62,000 bases of DNA from Cristatella mucedo (Eukaryota > Bryozoa > Phylactolaemata > Cristatellidae): positions 1,417,501 through 1,479,500 of the forward strand of contig WPIO01000031.1 of assembly GCA_009760855.2 (NCBI GenBank). The letters are read 5' to 3'. How positions within the stretch are numbered: the first letter of the stretch is position 1; the number at the start of each line of letters is the position of its first letter. A program made the position numbers and the translations under genes. The notes beneath the pieces are model-generated. The model was given only the letters and a program-made list of their open reading frames with translations. It did not search any database and was not told the DNA's origin. Below, one piece after another: positions 1 through 11,565 of this stretch.

Positions 1-59
1 TGTGTCACGGCAGAGTTTACCCTCAGGAGGTGCAGGCGAGCTATCTTTTCCACTAACAT

Positions 60-222
60 GCTTGCATGCTGACCCGTACATTCACTCCTAACCTTGTTAT
101 TCTTGTTGCTTATTGAGCATGCTACCACTAACCCTTCGTGCTTTCTTTGCAGCAAATGCAAAGTGCTTAGAAAGAGATTGAGTTATCTGAGGGTGCTATA
201 TCAAACGTATTATTATTATATG
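60..222 (+). mobile_element. CR1/L2-like LINE, 3' end only
   Basis: 3' UTR and tail of the main LINE family of this window. It has the GCATGCTGAC unit, then CAGCAAATGCAAAGTGCTTAG, an AGAAAGAGATTGAG block, a TTATCTGAGGGTGC block and a short ATT run. No coding part remains. A TA repeat (234-260) follows directly. Confidence 0.7.
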
Positions 223-233
223 TTATATAAGCA

Positions 234-260
234 ATATATATATATATATATATATATATT
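234..260. repeat. (TA)n microsatellite
   Basis: Uninterrupted TA dinucleotides directly after a LINE tail. Confidence 0.9.
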
Positions 261-929
261 GTGTGTGTTGCTTTGAAAAGCATAGGGGATGACTCGATCG
301 GCAAAATCATCAAAGCATTCCACGAGAGTCCCTGTTTATGGAAATCTATGAGCTAGTTATACAAGAATCAGATAGTGAGGTGGCAGGCAATAAAAGCAAT
401 CGTTGGAAGATTAAAATTCCCAGGGAGGTGCATCAAGGAGGGCCATTTTTCACCTCGCTAAAAAATCACAAAAGCAATTGTTTCATGAATACCAGGGGTG
501 AAGCGAATAGGAGGCAAGACTTGGAGGAAGACAGGCCGTGTAAACTTTCTACAAAATTACGACGAAGTAGGCAGGAAGCAAGACTTGTTGGGAATGATGG
601 CGGATGGTTGACTTAATGCACGAGATGAAAACATGATTCAATGCCAAACGACTTGGTATAGAAAGCAAGAGTAAGAGAGTGGAAAGAGTATGCCCAGCCT
701 GTACAAAGGGAGAAAACAGAGTGTGTATGCAACCGACAGTCACGTGAATCAGCCACACAGTGCCCACGCCAGGAGAGGTAGGGCTCAGACTGACAACCAC
801 TTGCCCCCAGTCAGCTCAGCCTACAAGCAGATTTATGTGTCCAATTACCGACTGAGGGCTGGAACATCCAGCGACTGAAGCTTTGGCAGTACATTGACAC
901 GTAGGTTGACCGGCCATGGCAGCTACAGA
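261..929. other. No recognised feature
   Basis: Unique-looking, moderately AT-rich sequence. Short open frames on both strands have no recognisable motif or splice context. Confidence 0.5.
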
Positions 930-1560
930 CTCGCCTTTTAAACAAGTCTTTGCTCCCTCTAGCAGTGAGGCCGCAAGCATTCACAAGTCGTCTACTCGAG
1001 TTCCAGTGTTCCACTGAGCCTGGTTTTTTTTAGAACAGGTCGGCAGCTGAGGTAGGCCGAACACCATGCCATAGCCACCGATCTGTATCGTCCCATAAAT
1101 GTTCAATTGGCTTCAGATAGACTGGCTGGGTCACTGCACTGATGACACACCAAACTCGTCATAGAGGGTTTTACCGACCTGGCAGTGGGCTTAAGGTCCT
1201 ACAGTCTTTTTACCAAATGTAGGTGTCCCCAAGTAGCTTGTTGGCGCTAGGCAGTCTGACTTCTTGGACTGCTGTGAGGTACACATGTTAGTCTTTCGCA
1301 CCTTCAATACGATAAAGAGCCCTAAACCCGTTCACAGAAAAGCTACCCCAAACCATGATGGATATGCCATTGATTTACACGGTTGTCGTCAAGCCCTCAG
1401 CAGGGTATGCCTCACCTTTCTGTAAGCTAATCCTTACTCTTTGCTTGCCATTGCCTAGCTTCGTGGACTCCCTCTCGTCAGTCTCTATGTAGGCTATCAC
1501 AATCCCTTAACGATGTCGCTACAGTGTTTAGAGCCCGGCATTCCATAGTTGCAGGAAACA
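930..1560 (-). mobile_element. Tc1/mariner transposase relic
   Basis: Read on the minus strand, broken frames carry hallmarks of the Tc1 DDE transposase in the right order. First is a stretch like the DES region with LGNGKQRVRISLQKGE (about 1410-1460), then SIMVWGSFSVNGF followed by RIEG (about 1290-1375), then LKPIEHLWDD (about 1070-1110), matching the family's LNPIEHLWD block. A C-terminal EHWNSSRRLVNA stretch follows near 970-1015. Stops and frameshifts separate the pieces, so it is dead. Terminal inverted repeats were not located. Family assignment is confident; the ends are approximate. Confidence 0.75.
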
Positions 1561-2529
1561 TCCGGAAGTGGGAATACTGAGCGACGGTAAGTGCTACCTG
1601 CTGCATACATGCTCACAAGTCTGTGAGACTGACAGCCTTGGCATGATCATATTTTATCGGAACACCTGGAGTCTGCAAAACACTGATACAAATTCATATA
1701 TTCCTCGACAAAGCCTCGTTGGTGACTGCAATGCAGCCGAACAAAGCAGCACTTGTCGTCTACAGGTGGCTTTTTATTGAATATGCCATCTCAAAATGGA
1801 ACACAATCCTGATGTGACCCCGAACTGCAGCAACAGGATACTATTGCAGCCACTGGCTGCTTTTTGTAGATCGGTAGCAGCATGAACTAGACGAATGTGT
1901 GCCAACACAAAAGCTGCTACTTCAGAGCTTCCAGTAACATGGCAGCAGCTGCACCACGAACCTAGCCTGGGAGACATTTGATGTTTGATCTGCCTGAATC
2001 ATAAACCTTCATTTTGAGCCAAAGTCGGCTCTCAGATTGGCTCAGCCAGAAGTCACGCCCTGGAGATCAGCTAGAGAGCAGCTCAGGCCAGCTTGATAGG
2101 AACTGTGAAGTGGATTAGCTGCTCGAGTGCCCTGTACAATAAGAGCTCTGACTGGGGCTGCATTAGTCGAGGATGTGGCCAGATGCAAGTAGGTAGTAAC
2201 AGCCAGCTACCCAACTGAATTGCATTCCCATTTATGAGGTCAGCCATGTAGAGGTCAGCTAAGCCCGGCCCTTCATCTGTCTAGTGGCAAACAAAGGAAA
2301 ATACTCAGACAGCTGCTCGTTCTAAACCGAAGCCGAGCCAAGAGCACTCTTCTCTGCCTATCGTCAGTTCGATCGCGCCTCTCCTCCCTTCTACTACAAT
2401 GGCGAATAAATGGTCTAGAATCTGACCACGCTATCTACCTAAAAACGAGCGTACCTAGCCCCACTAGTTGCCTTAAACTGGAAGACTAACTTCGAGATAA
2501 GGGCAGCAGGAGAAGGCTTAGAGGTGGAT
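1561..2529. other. No recognised feature
   Basis: About 1 kb with no domain, tRNA-like box or repeat match. It may hold the decayed N-terminal part of the neighbouring Tc1 relic, but nothing in it shows this. Confidence 0.4.
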
Positions 2530-3000
2530 GGTTAGAGGGATGTTACTTTGGGGGTCGACTCTCTGATTTAGTGTATATCTTTCTGACAGAAAAGTTAGGA
2601 CACTCGGCAAGATCACCAATGATCAGCAATGATCGCTACAGAGCTAACTGGGGAGTGGTTAAGGATATGGTTGGTCGACATCAGTAATTTTTTATTTTGC
2701 ATGAGCGCTTCCACTGCGCTTTTATAGAAGCTAGATTTGACCTTAGCTGTGATGGATTGTTGTGACCAATAACAATCCTAATAAGCCTGTCGATAGACAG
2801 ATCTTGCACATGCTTTTTCAATCATGTATTCATAAATCTTAGTGTTCCTAGCTGGTTAGCATCTTAAGTAAACCAAAGGGCTATCTGGGCAAGGGCACAC
2901 ATTTTGCTTAGTCAGAGGACCAACCTCGGCCTGTATATGAGCGAGAATCGTCTACACTGGAAATGCCTAAAGCCCACAAAGACAGACAAAGCTCGTGCCC
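2530..3000 (-). mobile_element. LINE fragment, endonuclease-RT linker
   Basis: Matches, with many changes, the minus-strand segment at about 49620-50050, which belongs to the longest LINE copy in the window. Shared landmarks are GGACTCTCTGAT-like sequence, GGGAGTGGTTA, the GGTCGACATCAG/GGTAGACATCAG block and the AGCTAGACTTGG-like block. It lies between the endonuclease and reverse transcriptase domains. It has no open frame. Confidence 0.6.
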
Positions 3001-3818
3001 CTAGTATTCTCTTAAGGGTGAGGTACACTTTGCTACCCTGGGTCGGTGGTTCAGTAAAGCAGCAGTCAAGCTGTTAATGCCCACTGCTAGCAGGGTGATC
3101 GCCATCAACCCTTTTCTTCCACCATATAAGTGGGGCTGGTAATTAATCCAACCTACACTGTACTGTCTGCTTTACAGGGCAACACTACAGAGCCATACAA
3201 GCACTACTTTTGGCAGTTTGACAACCGACTGAATCGAATCACACAGCTGGTCCCTCATTCTCTGCCCTGTTCAAGCAAAAATGACATAGCAGAAGCTCAA
3301 AAGTATCTTGCGGTACAGACACGGCAATCGCAAGACGAGTTTCGGCTTCCTGTTTTTATCTATACTTACATCCGCACTACCACCAAGCAGTCACGTGGGT
3401 CGAGCACCTTCAGAGCTTTTCAGAGTTTTCAACAATAGTCAATCAAGCAACAAGAGAGAACCGCTGCGGCTGAGAACCGAGAGGATTGTGGGCCTCTGCA
3501 CACTCATCAGCCAATCATTCCTAACGGCAGGCTATAGATAGACCCAAGTTGAAGAAAACGTCCTGATACCTGAGAGCAGAAGGTCAAAAGCATTTGGCAG
3601 GAGCGATTAGACAGAAGAGGGTTGCCAGCAGACGCCTTCAGTCAGCATGCGCCCCAAGCACTCACTCAACGGTGCCCCTTTATATCATCCTTCTATGTTA
3701 AAATGCCATCGTCAGCATATAAAGTTGAGAGCACACACAGGTTATAATATAATAATATAAAATAAATATAAAATATATAAATATATAATAAATAATAATA
3801 TATTATGTTAGATCATTA
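3001..3818. other. No recognised feature
   Basis: Holds an open frame of about 100 codons at 3130-3438 (+) with no recognisable motif and no splice support, then an AT-rich AATAATATAA stretch (about 3745-3805) beside the next SINE. Confidence 0.4.
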
Positions 3819-3966
3819 GCACGACGCCCCAAGAGAACTCAATCTCTATTCAAGCGCTTCACATGTGTGATGGGGGATCGACCCCACGACCTCGGCCATC
3901 AAATAGATTCATCTTGTCGCTGGTCGAGGCGAGTACCTTGAGCACTGGGCCAAACCAGCGTGGCTA
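3819..3966 (-). mobile_element. SINE-B (tRNA-derived, LINE-like tail)
   Basis: In sense orientation the element starts with a tRNA-like head: A-box-like TGGCCCAGTGCTCAAGGTAC, then a B-box-like segment near the CCACGACCTCGG complement. It ends in GAAGCGCTTGAATAGAGATT and a GAGTTCTCTTGGGGCG block, the same tail as the LINEs. The middle holds an extra AGATTCATCTTGTCGC segment. Confidence 0.65.
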
Positions 3967-5139
3967 AGCCTCGGGTGCAGCACTGTAAATAACAAGCTAT
4001 TCTCGTAGGTTTGCCAATGTAGATACCGAGGTCTTGCATCTCTCAGAATTCTGCACGACCAAGGGAGGAAGTGATCCAAGACTGTTAACAGATTCACTCA
4101 ATTTGGGATGGCTGGCATACCGTTCACCACCAGAACATGGCCACCACCAGAACATAGTGGCCATCACCAGAAAAAAAGCCTGGCAAAGGCTGGTGTGGGG
4201 CCATGGATGCAAAAGCTTATGTGTAGAGTATAGAAGCCATTTGAAAGCTGACTACCAACTCCTTGAAAATGTTTGTGCCAACATAGCTAATCAACCGACG
4301 TCATTCTGGGCATGATGTAAAATAGTAGCTCAAAGCTTCCAAAACTGGTCGGATACCTGCCACCAACGGCTCCCAGTGGGTTCTCGAAACAATTATTATG
4401 CAGTCTACGATTGTACACTATGCATGGTAGCTGCATGGGAAGACATGGAATGTGGGCTCCAGGCTTTGCCTAAAAAAGTCTATGAAAAGTAAAACGTACT
4501 CCATCCACTTATAGGCTTATTGCACCGTATCAGCAAACAACTGTAGGCAGTGCTGCAATATTGTGTCTCCACTGACAACCTATCGATGCTCATGGCCCCA
4601 ACAGGAAATCCAGGTCACAAACCGGAAGTAGCTGGAAAGATTATCCACGGTGCAAGGTCAGTCAACTACAGGATTCGACGAATTACCACAATCCACTCTA
4701 ATTAAGCATAAATCAACCTGAAATCGGCAGTGCAAAGCTCAAATTTAGAATGAATATTGTAGTGCACGGCCGCTATAATATACCCACCAGATTTCGTACA
4801 ATTTCGCTCACACATTCTAATGCAAATGGGCTTGAAGATTAGACCAACACTACAATCCATTATAATCCTACAAAAATCCATAGGAAATCTACTGTGCAAA
4901 GCTACAATCTTGAATGCATATGACTGCGCTATCGTTCCAGTGTACTCACAAAATTTCATGTGATTGACTGTGCTGGCGTTTTCATGCAATCCACTACGAA
5001 CTGCAACTAGCAGACAGGTGAATCATTCTGCTCAGCAAATAGCAGGCAAGTAAATCATTCTGCGAAGGGCAGACCCATCACAATCAGGAACAGGTGCTCT
5101 CGAACAGATACACCAATAGCATGACTGCCACCAACTCGT
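3967..5139. other. No recognised feature; short CCACCAGAACA repeat
   Basis: Includes an imperfect direct repeat of CCACCAGAACAT (about 4117-4165). A 95-codon open frame at 4989-4702 (-) has no recognisable motif. Nothing else stands out. Confidence 0.4.
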
Positions 5140-5443
5140 GGGGCAATCTGCTGGCACTTCATGACACAGATGGTGGGTTCGAGTCCAACAACTCTTATAA
5201 GCTTGAAGATAGCTGCTACGGCTCTTGTGCACTATATAAATGTGGCCGTTAAATCAGCTACCCTTAACTTGCAGCATGTTAACAGCTAAGGACTTTTCAT
5301 AGCTACTAATGTTTTCCTTTCTTCACAGCTGACATATTTCACGACATGGATGGTGGGTTTGAACCCTGAAACTCTAATAAGCTTGAGCATGGCTGCTAAG
5401 GCTCTAGTATCACTATATAAATGAGGCCGTTGAATCAGCTACC
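5140..5443 (+). repeat. Two SINE-A copies in a tandem duplication
   Basis: Two partial SINE-A copies, about 5140-5262 and 5334-5443, each with a B-box-like GGTGGGTTCGA/GGTGGGTTTGA and the family end GTTGAATCAGCTA (first copy GTTAAATCAGCTA). Both are followed by CCCTTAACTTG. Sequence after the first copy (AGGACTTTTCATAGCTACTA) returns near 5668 as ACTCTTCATAGCCATTGA, so a unit of about 180 bp was duplicated as a block. Confidence 0.6.
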
Positions 5444-5457
5444 CTTAACTTGTAACA

Positions 5458-5664
5458 TAATAATTATAATAATAATAATAATAATAATAATTCACTTGAT
5501 AAAGCGCCCTCAGAGAACTTAATCTCTCTCTAGGCGCTTTACATTTGCTGTAAAGTGAAATGCAATTGAATGGTAAGTAAAATCATGCTTGAAAAACAAA
5601 CGAAATGAATAATATGGTTAGGGGTGACATGCACAGGGTCAGCATGCAAACATGGTTCCAGCTG
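5458..5664 (-). mobile_element. LINE 3' end, inserted in the duplication
   Basis: Minus-strand LINE tail beginning with TAATAATAATAATAATAA, then the AAAGCGCCCTCAGAGAAC block and the TAGGCGCTTTACATTTGC block, and ending in a truncated copy of the CAGCATGCAAACATGG unit. It separates CTTGTAACAT from CTGGGGACTCTTCAT, which are joined in the first duplicated unit at about 5270-5300. Confidence 0.7.
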
Positions 5665-6924
5665 GGGACTCTTCATAGCCATTGATGTTCTCCTTTCTAT
5701 ATGATATGTTAAATCCTTTAACGAAAGAAGCAGTGCCACCATTACTGTTTCTGTCTGCACTAGCTGCAATAATGAGACAGAATGCATGTCACCTACCCCG
5801 TGCCCCCCCCCCCGATACATATCGGGCAATTGCTCAAAAGGCACTGCATCAGTCAGTATCATCCCCAGGCTGCAGAACAGTGGCAGAAGTTCTAAGCCAT
5901 TCCAGTAATTTCTTTACTCATAAACCTTGTGACTAAGTGCATACTAATTTGTCGACCGAAGATGCTGCCTGCTTGTACCAATATCTTAAAGTGACTTATC
6001 TTAGATACTGCTCTTTCAACCTATGCTCGATTCCATGTCTCATAATGCAGTTCAAAACTGCAAACCTACGACTAATAACATGGAAATAACCAGGACTAAG
6101 CCAAGGAGTTGAACGCATATATATATATATATATCTCTCTCTCTCTCTTCATCTGTAACTCCCCAACGCCACAAGGACTAAGTGGGAATGTTATGTAAGA
6201 AAGAAAGTTCTCTCTAGCACACTCAAAGCCAAAGTGCCCAGACCTTGACATTGCCTAAAGCAGTCAACCATAGGAATGTTTGGAGTGGCACGTCGAACAT
6301 TAAGCTACCTCATAGCATTGCTTTTTTGTAGGGAGATAGGAGATGACCCTCCACGATGTACCTGGGGTGAATTGTAACCTTCACGATTGCCTTAACCGCC
6401 AGCCGCCACATAATCTGATTCCGATATGAAGAGAGCTCATAGTATCTCATAAACAGGAATCCAGCTTGACACTAAGGTGATTTCGGCAGTCAAGTCATTT
6501 GCCATGCTTTTCAAAGCAATCAAGAAGGCATGCCCATGACGGCACCTACGATTGGTCATTTCTTCAGTCTTGCCTGAGTCTTGGCCGAGAAGTATATCCA
6601 AGTGTAGCTTCTGAGTCACAGTTAAGTCTTCCATAACTCTTCGACCCTACCCACCGGTCAAGGTGACTGATATTCACCGAAGACTCAAATAGGCCAGAAG
6701 CATGAAGAAGGCAAGACTCACCATGGGAATGAAGCTTCAAGCACGGCAACCAAAAATGAGAACAATGCTGTGGTCAGCTAACCACTCACGAAGCTAAGGA
6801 CACTTGTGGTTGACCTATTCATCTAACGGTCACAGTAGCAGTGAGAAACTAGCAGCAGCTGGGAAAACAGGCCTCACAGCCAGCCAATCCCCCAAGCCAC
6901 GAACCTATGGAAGCACACATGGCA
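5665..6924. other. No gene recognised; TA/CT microsatellite
   Basis: A (TA)n(CT)n compound repeat lies at 6117-6149. Open frames of about 60 to 85 codons on both strands have no recognisable motif. Confidence 0.45.
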
Positions 6925-7483
6925 GACAAGCTTGTCTGTCGTCAATGTCGCAATTGCTTTTACACCACTTGCCTCCGGCCTGCACCGGCTTCCCGGTCTA
7001 GAAGTGTAGTGGCTACAGGATCTTATCACTGACTTTTAGATCCCTTCATTCTCTTGATCCAGTCGACCTGCATGCACTAGCTTTTGAGTCGATCACCTCC
7101 TGCCCGTGGACTGTAGCATCGGCGTTGCCAAGCGATTAGTTTCGGCTGTTGTGAGTTTCATTTGAATGTATGTCTAAAGTGGTTGCTATGATTGGGCACA
7201 CTCTTGTGACTGCAATGCCTGGACTTGGCGCCGAGTCAAATGTGGCTCGATAGCTGTCGAAGGCACACACTTGCCGAGTATGGCAAGCGAGGATGAGACT
7301 GGTCCCTCGGAGGCTCGATGTGTCTTTTGAGAGGAGGTGTTGGCCAAGAGCCGTGACAGACTTGACAAAGACACTGTCGTTTTTGCATCGCTAACCAATT
7401 GATATGCTGCCTTTCCTACATACGTAAAGTGTGTCAAATGATATTTTGTTCTCTTAGATGCTATGTAAAAATTGTATTATTAT
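6925..7483 (+). mobile_element. Old LINE copy, RT C-terminus to tail
   Basis: Diverged plus-strand copy. CAAGCTTGTCTGTCGTCAAT and CCTGCACCGGCTTCCCGGT match the coding tail of better copies (for example 44550-44610), and AGATCCCTTCATTCTCTTGA matches the next block. GTTCTCTTAGATGCTATG and ATTGTATTATTATG close it at 7483. The middle is eroded. Confidence 0.6.
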
Positions 7484-7739
7484 GCGGCAGACATTCGGCA
7501 TGCGACATGAACTGTTGTTGATTAAACCTTTGTGACCTGGTAACCCCAAAAGACCAATCAGCATCTGACAGCCACCCCCTCCAACAAAATGAACTACCTT
7601 GTTTGCTGCATGCAGTCTACATAGGGCTGGTACGGCTAATAGCAACGAAGCAAAGAAAGCCAGCTCAGCACGCCAAGCCTTTCCCAGCAGCTCGACGACA
7701 CAGACGAACTAGCAGCAGCACATACATAGCAGACCCAGG

Positions 7740-7996
7740 TATCAGTTGATCCTTGTTATTGGTCCTGTATGTGCTTATGCTTGCTGACACTATGCATGAT
7801 GCCACTAAACCACATCTCCATGTTGATACTACGCATGTCACCCTGGCCATAGTATGCTTTTTGACATTGTGCATGTTACCATGAACCATTATTACCATGA
7901 ACCATTATTATTACCTTGATCATGTTTCCTGTATAGCCTATGTAAAGTGCCCAAAGAGATGTTGGGCTCTCTGTGACGCTATACTAATGTATTATT
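7740..7996 (+). mobile_element. LINE 3' end with extra 3' UTR repeat units
   Basis: LINE 3' UTR with at least three degenerate repeats of the TGCTGACACTATGCATG type (about 7775, 7811 and 7858), where most copies have two. It ends in TGTAAAGTGCCCAAAGAGAT, then CTCTGTGACGCTATA and ATTATTATG. Confidence 0.65.
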
Positions 7997-8484
<488 letters not shown>

Positions 8485-8617
8485 GCCCTCACTCTCAGAG
8501 CATGCGCAGCGCAGTCTGCGGAGCGGAGGCGACGGTCGGCGAAGGATGGCGGAACCCTGGGCGCGAAGCTGTGCGGCGGCACGATCGCTTGCCGCCGAGC
8601 GCGCAGGAAGCGCTCAC

Positions 8618-9071
8618 CTTCGTGCGACATGACGGGCACGTCCTCTTTACCACCGACGTCGTACACTACCACGGCGGTGGCGTTGTGCCTGACGGCATTT
8701 TGCATTTTCACGTCAAATCTGCAGTCACCGCGCTTGACGAAGGCTATCCACTTGGGGAGCTTGGGCACGCTTTCGAACGCCTCGCAGCCGGTGGTCACCT
8801 CCCGGTTGCCGCCAGTCCGAACATGGACCAGGACGCCTCTCTCGAGCAGCGCCGGGCTCCTGCTGCCCAACTTTCCGGTGCAGTTGACCGCCGAGCCCTC
8901 AGCAGACGGACACGCGGTCTCATTCTGAGTCACCGAGCCGACCGGACGCTGACAGCTGACCGTCAGCTGGCCTACCCAGTGCTTCGTTGGACTGTCCCGC
9001 TCCGGGTCTCCGCTCGCAGGCGGTACCAATCCACTTGACGCGACCAGATAGCACACGGCCAAAAAGCTCAT
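8618..9071 (-). CDS. RNF150/RNF130-like PA-domain ligase, first coding exon (partial gene)
   Basis: First coding exon (151 codons plus one base) of a Goliath/GRAIL-family E3 ubiquitin ligase. These are single-pass membrane proteins with a lumenal PA domain and a cytosolic RING-H2 that ubiquitinates membrane substrates. ATG at 9071 sits in a near-ideal context (GCCGCTACCATGA). Residues 1-21 are a signal peptide (MSFLAVCYLVASSG). The PA core runs from about residue 95, with KWIAFVKRGDCRFDVK (107-122), HNATAVVVYDVGG (129-141) and VMSHE (147-151), aligning with NWIALIPKGNC and PHAG in vertebrate RNF150. Possible N-glycosylation sites are N50, N63 and N130. The exon ends in phase 1 at GAAG/GTGAGC. 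Family placement is confident, the exact orthologue is not. The transmembrane and RING exons, expected at lower coordinates, were not seen. Confidence 0.8.
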
Positions 9072-9089
9072 GGTAGCGGCCCTGAGCAC

Positions 9090-9200
9090 CTACAATGTTC
9101 ACGGCTCCGGGGTCAAGAGGTTCGGCTAAATAAGGAGGGCGAGCTAGCGACGAGAGCGTCCGCCGACGGGTCTCGCTGACCTGGTATAAGTCGACCTTTC
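9090..9200 (-). promoter_or_regulatory. Likely promoter/5' UTR of the RNF-like gene
   Basis: GC-rich, CpG-rich sequence directly upstream of the ATG, part of the island at about 8500-9200. A CCTTATTTAG element lies about 65 bp before the ATG and might act as a weak TATA-like box. Inferred from position and composition only. Confidence 0.3.
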
Positions 9201-10229
9201 AACTCCCAGTCAGGTAGTCACGTGGTTTGAAGCCCTTCATAAAATTGCTATATATCTATGATTAACTTCCGCTTACCTTGCGAAACTTCGGAAAACAGGC
9301 TTTAGGCGACTAGTTGTTAATGTAACTCCTCCGAACGCTGCAGTTATTACGCGGGCCCCTACCGGCCAAGGACTAATTGCAGCGGATCCATTTTAAAACT
9401 TACTGAAAGCCACGGTCTCATACACTTACCGAAGCGGGCTCCTTACTCTATTAACGAGGTTGTTGAATCAGCTAACATGTACTCTGGTTGTTTTTAATTA
9501 TCCCATAATGGTGGCCTCCTTCGTCTTGGGCTACGCCAAAGCTAGAGCGCGTTTAGCGCGATGCAAGGGCAGTGAGTACGTATTTTGGAATTTCTGTCGT
9601 GCTTTTGGGATGCAGGAGAAGTGATGTTCTGCAAATAAATACTCCGATTATTCTGACCGACAGATAACAGTGAACCACATAGCTTCTACACCCCATGTTC
9701 ATTTAATGAGCATATATTTATAAAATTAATTAGTAAAATAGCTTATCCAATAAGGTAATATACAACTTGTAAGTAAATTACGCAGAATTCTATTAACAGG
9801 TTCCACTGATTTCGAGAGCTTTTGAAATTGTTCCCTAGATTGTACGCCAGCTTACGCTGCTTTCGTAGATCTCGTCTGGTCAAAGGTAAGATTTGGCATT
9901 AGTCAGGCCTGGTGACTCTTGATGCCAGCGAGCGCGGCCTGCGGAGTTCGATCAGAGTTCATCGGCATTTCGCACCTTCAGGTCAGAGTTCACAGGCGTT
10001 TCGCGCCTTCCCTCCTATTCGAAATAGAGAGGCAGAGCTTAATATTGCTTGTCGTCGCATGCCAAGTAGCACCTCACGGGATAATAGCACGGCCAGAATT
10101 GGGCCCTGCTTAACCGGATTATGAGAGCTAAACTAGTTCCCGCGTTTGCGACATCGCGTCTAAATTACTTTACTTCAAATCCCTTTATTCCGGACTTCCA
10201 GCCGGTGCCCTGAATTGTCTGCAACCGGA
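9201..10229. other. No gene recognised; SINE-A remnant
   Basis: AT-rich. About 9409-9472 ends in GTTGTTGAATCAGCTAAC, the SINE-A 3' signature, on the plus strand. Open frames near 9912-10124 have no recognisable motif. Confidence 0.45.
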
Positions 10230-10890
10230 GAAAGACTTTGCAGCTCCTCTGATCTGTCGTCGAAGGTATTGCTGCTACCACCACGTCATATCATTTATGC
10301 CTGAGTTTCACAAGCTCCCTGTCAAGCATTGAATCGCCTTCAAGATCCTCTGCCTAGCCTCTAGGTCGCTTCACTCGCTGGCAACATCCTACCTATCCGA
10401 CCTCCTTGCCTCCTTCAGTGTGCTCTCGCACAACGGCTTTCTGTCTCGCTTTTTCAAGTACAAAATTGAAATATTTTGGTGATCTGTCTTTTATATGAAA
10501 CTCGCCGACTATTTGGAAATCGTTTTCGGCTTCTTTCACTATCTGCTTTTACTTTGCATTCTTTAAATGTCACTAAAGACGCGTCTGTTCCGATCAGCTT
10601 TCCTTGTGACCCAATAAAATTGTCTATTTAGTTCCTATGTGCTTTGCTTGCTTACCTGTGCAGGATTCGGTGCATGTTAAAACTACACCAGCTTACCCTG
10701 TGTGCCTTCCTTGTTTTTTGCATCATTGTCTCAACATGGTATTTGTGTGTTTTTCATGGTTGGCCATACGCGATACCGGTACACAGATACCGGCACAGTC
10801 GTTTGGTTATTGATTTTTTCTTGCAGCGAGTTTTAAGAGCATCTAGATGAGATTTAGTTAATTTAGGGTCCTATACAAAAACCTGCTATT
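10230..10890 (+). mobile_element. LINE copy, RT C-terminus and tail
   Basis: CTCCCTGTCAAGCATTGAAT and CTACCTATCCGACCTCCTTG match the C-terminal RT coding region. GAGCATCTAGATGAGATTTA and GGGTCCTATACAAAAACC (about 10835-10885) are the tail. This tail is of the second subtype (GATTTAG and CTATACAAA), also seen at 56290-56390. Confidence 0.6.
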
Positions 10891-10957
10891 ACACTGGATA
10901 ACAGATTTCAATTTTTTTTTTTTCGAGCAAAAATTAAAATAAATATTACCTGATTTA

Positions 10958-11098
10958 ACAGTCTCACTTTTATAGCGGCGGAAGAATCTGACGGCTGTTG
11001 CCATCGCTTGCTGTTGGCATTAAAGACTCCCACTGCAGGAATCGAACCCATGACCTCTATAGTAAAAAGTAAACACCTTATCTCCTAAGTTATCACAG
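10958..11098 (-). mobile_element. SINE-A, degenerate
   Basis: Minus-strand copy: a decayed GATTTAACAG end, TATAGCGGCGGAAGAATC, then the B-box complement GGAATCGAACCCATGACC. Confidence 0.65.
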
Positions 11099-11195
11099 CC
11101 ATTATTCTAGGTACAAAGAGCTTTTATAATCTCTTATGCTCGTAATAAATAGAAAATAACTACGGTTCCACAATAACTTTGCTTCTGCGGTTAGA

Positions 11196-11348
11196 AAATA
11201 TATTATATTTCATTTGTATAGCACACTAAGAGAACTTAATCTATATTCAGGCGCTTCTTATATTCAACGGGGCTCGAGCCCATGACCTCAGTCATCAAGT
11301 ACATTAGCCTTGAGCACCTTAACCACTTGGCTAAATCAGCACTTTTGC
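11196..11348 (-). mobile_element. SINE-B (tRNA-derived, LINE-like tail)
   Basis: Minus orientation. The tail reads CACACTAAGAGAACTTAATC then TATTCAGGCGCTTC. The head complement is GGGGCTCGAGCCCATGACC and CACCTTAACCACTTGGCTAA, giving B-box and A-box-like motifs in sense. Confidence 0.7.
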
Positions 11349-11565
11349 AATTCTCCATTACTGTTCGTAAGCAAGATTTGGAAATCGTGTGCTCACATGG
11401 AGCTCGTGATGAGCATCTATTTGATTTTAAGAGAGCTAGATAGATATGACGCTATAGATTAGTATCCTTAGAAGCGTAACAATACGTTTGGATTAAACGA
11501 AAATTGTATTCTTCGTCATTGCTGAGTAAGAGAATAGTTTTTAGCCGTATTTGATTGGCATGGCA

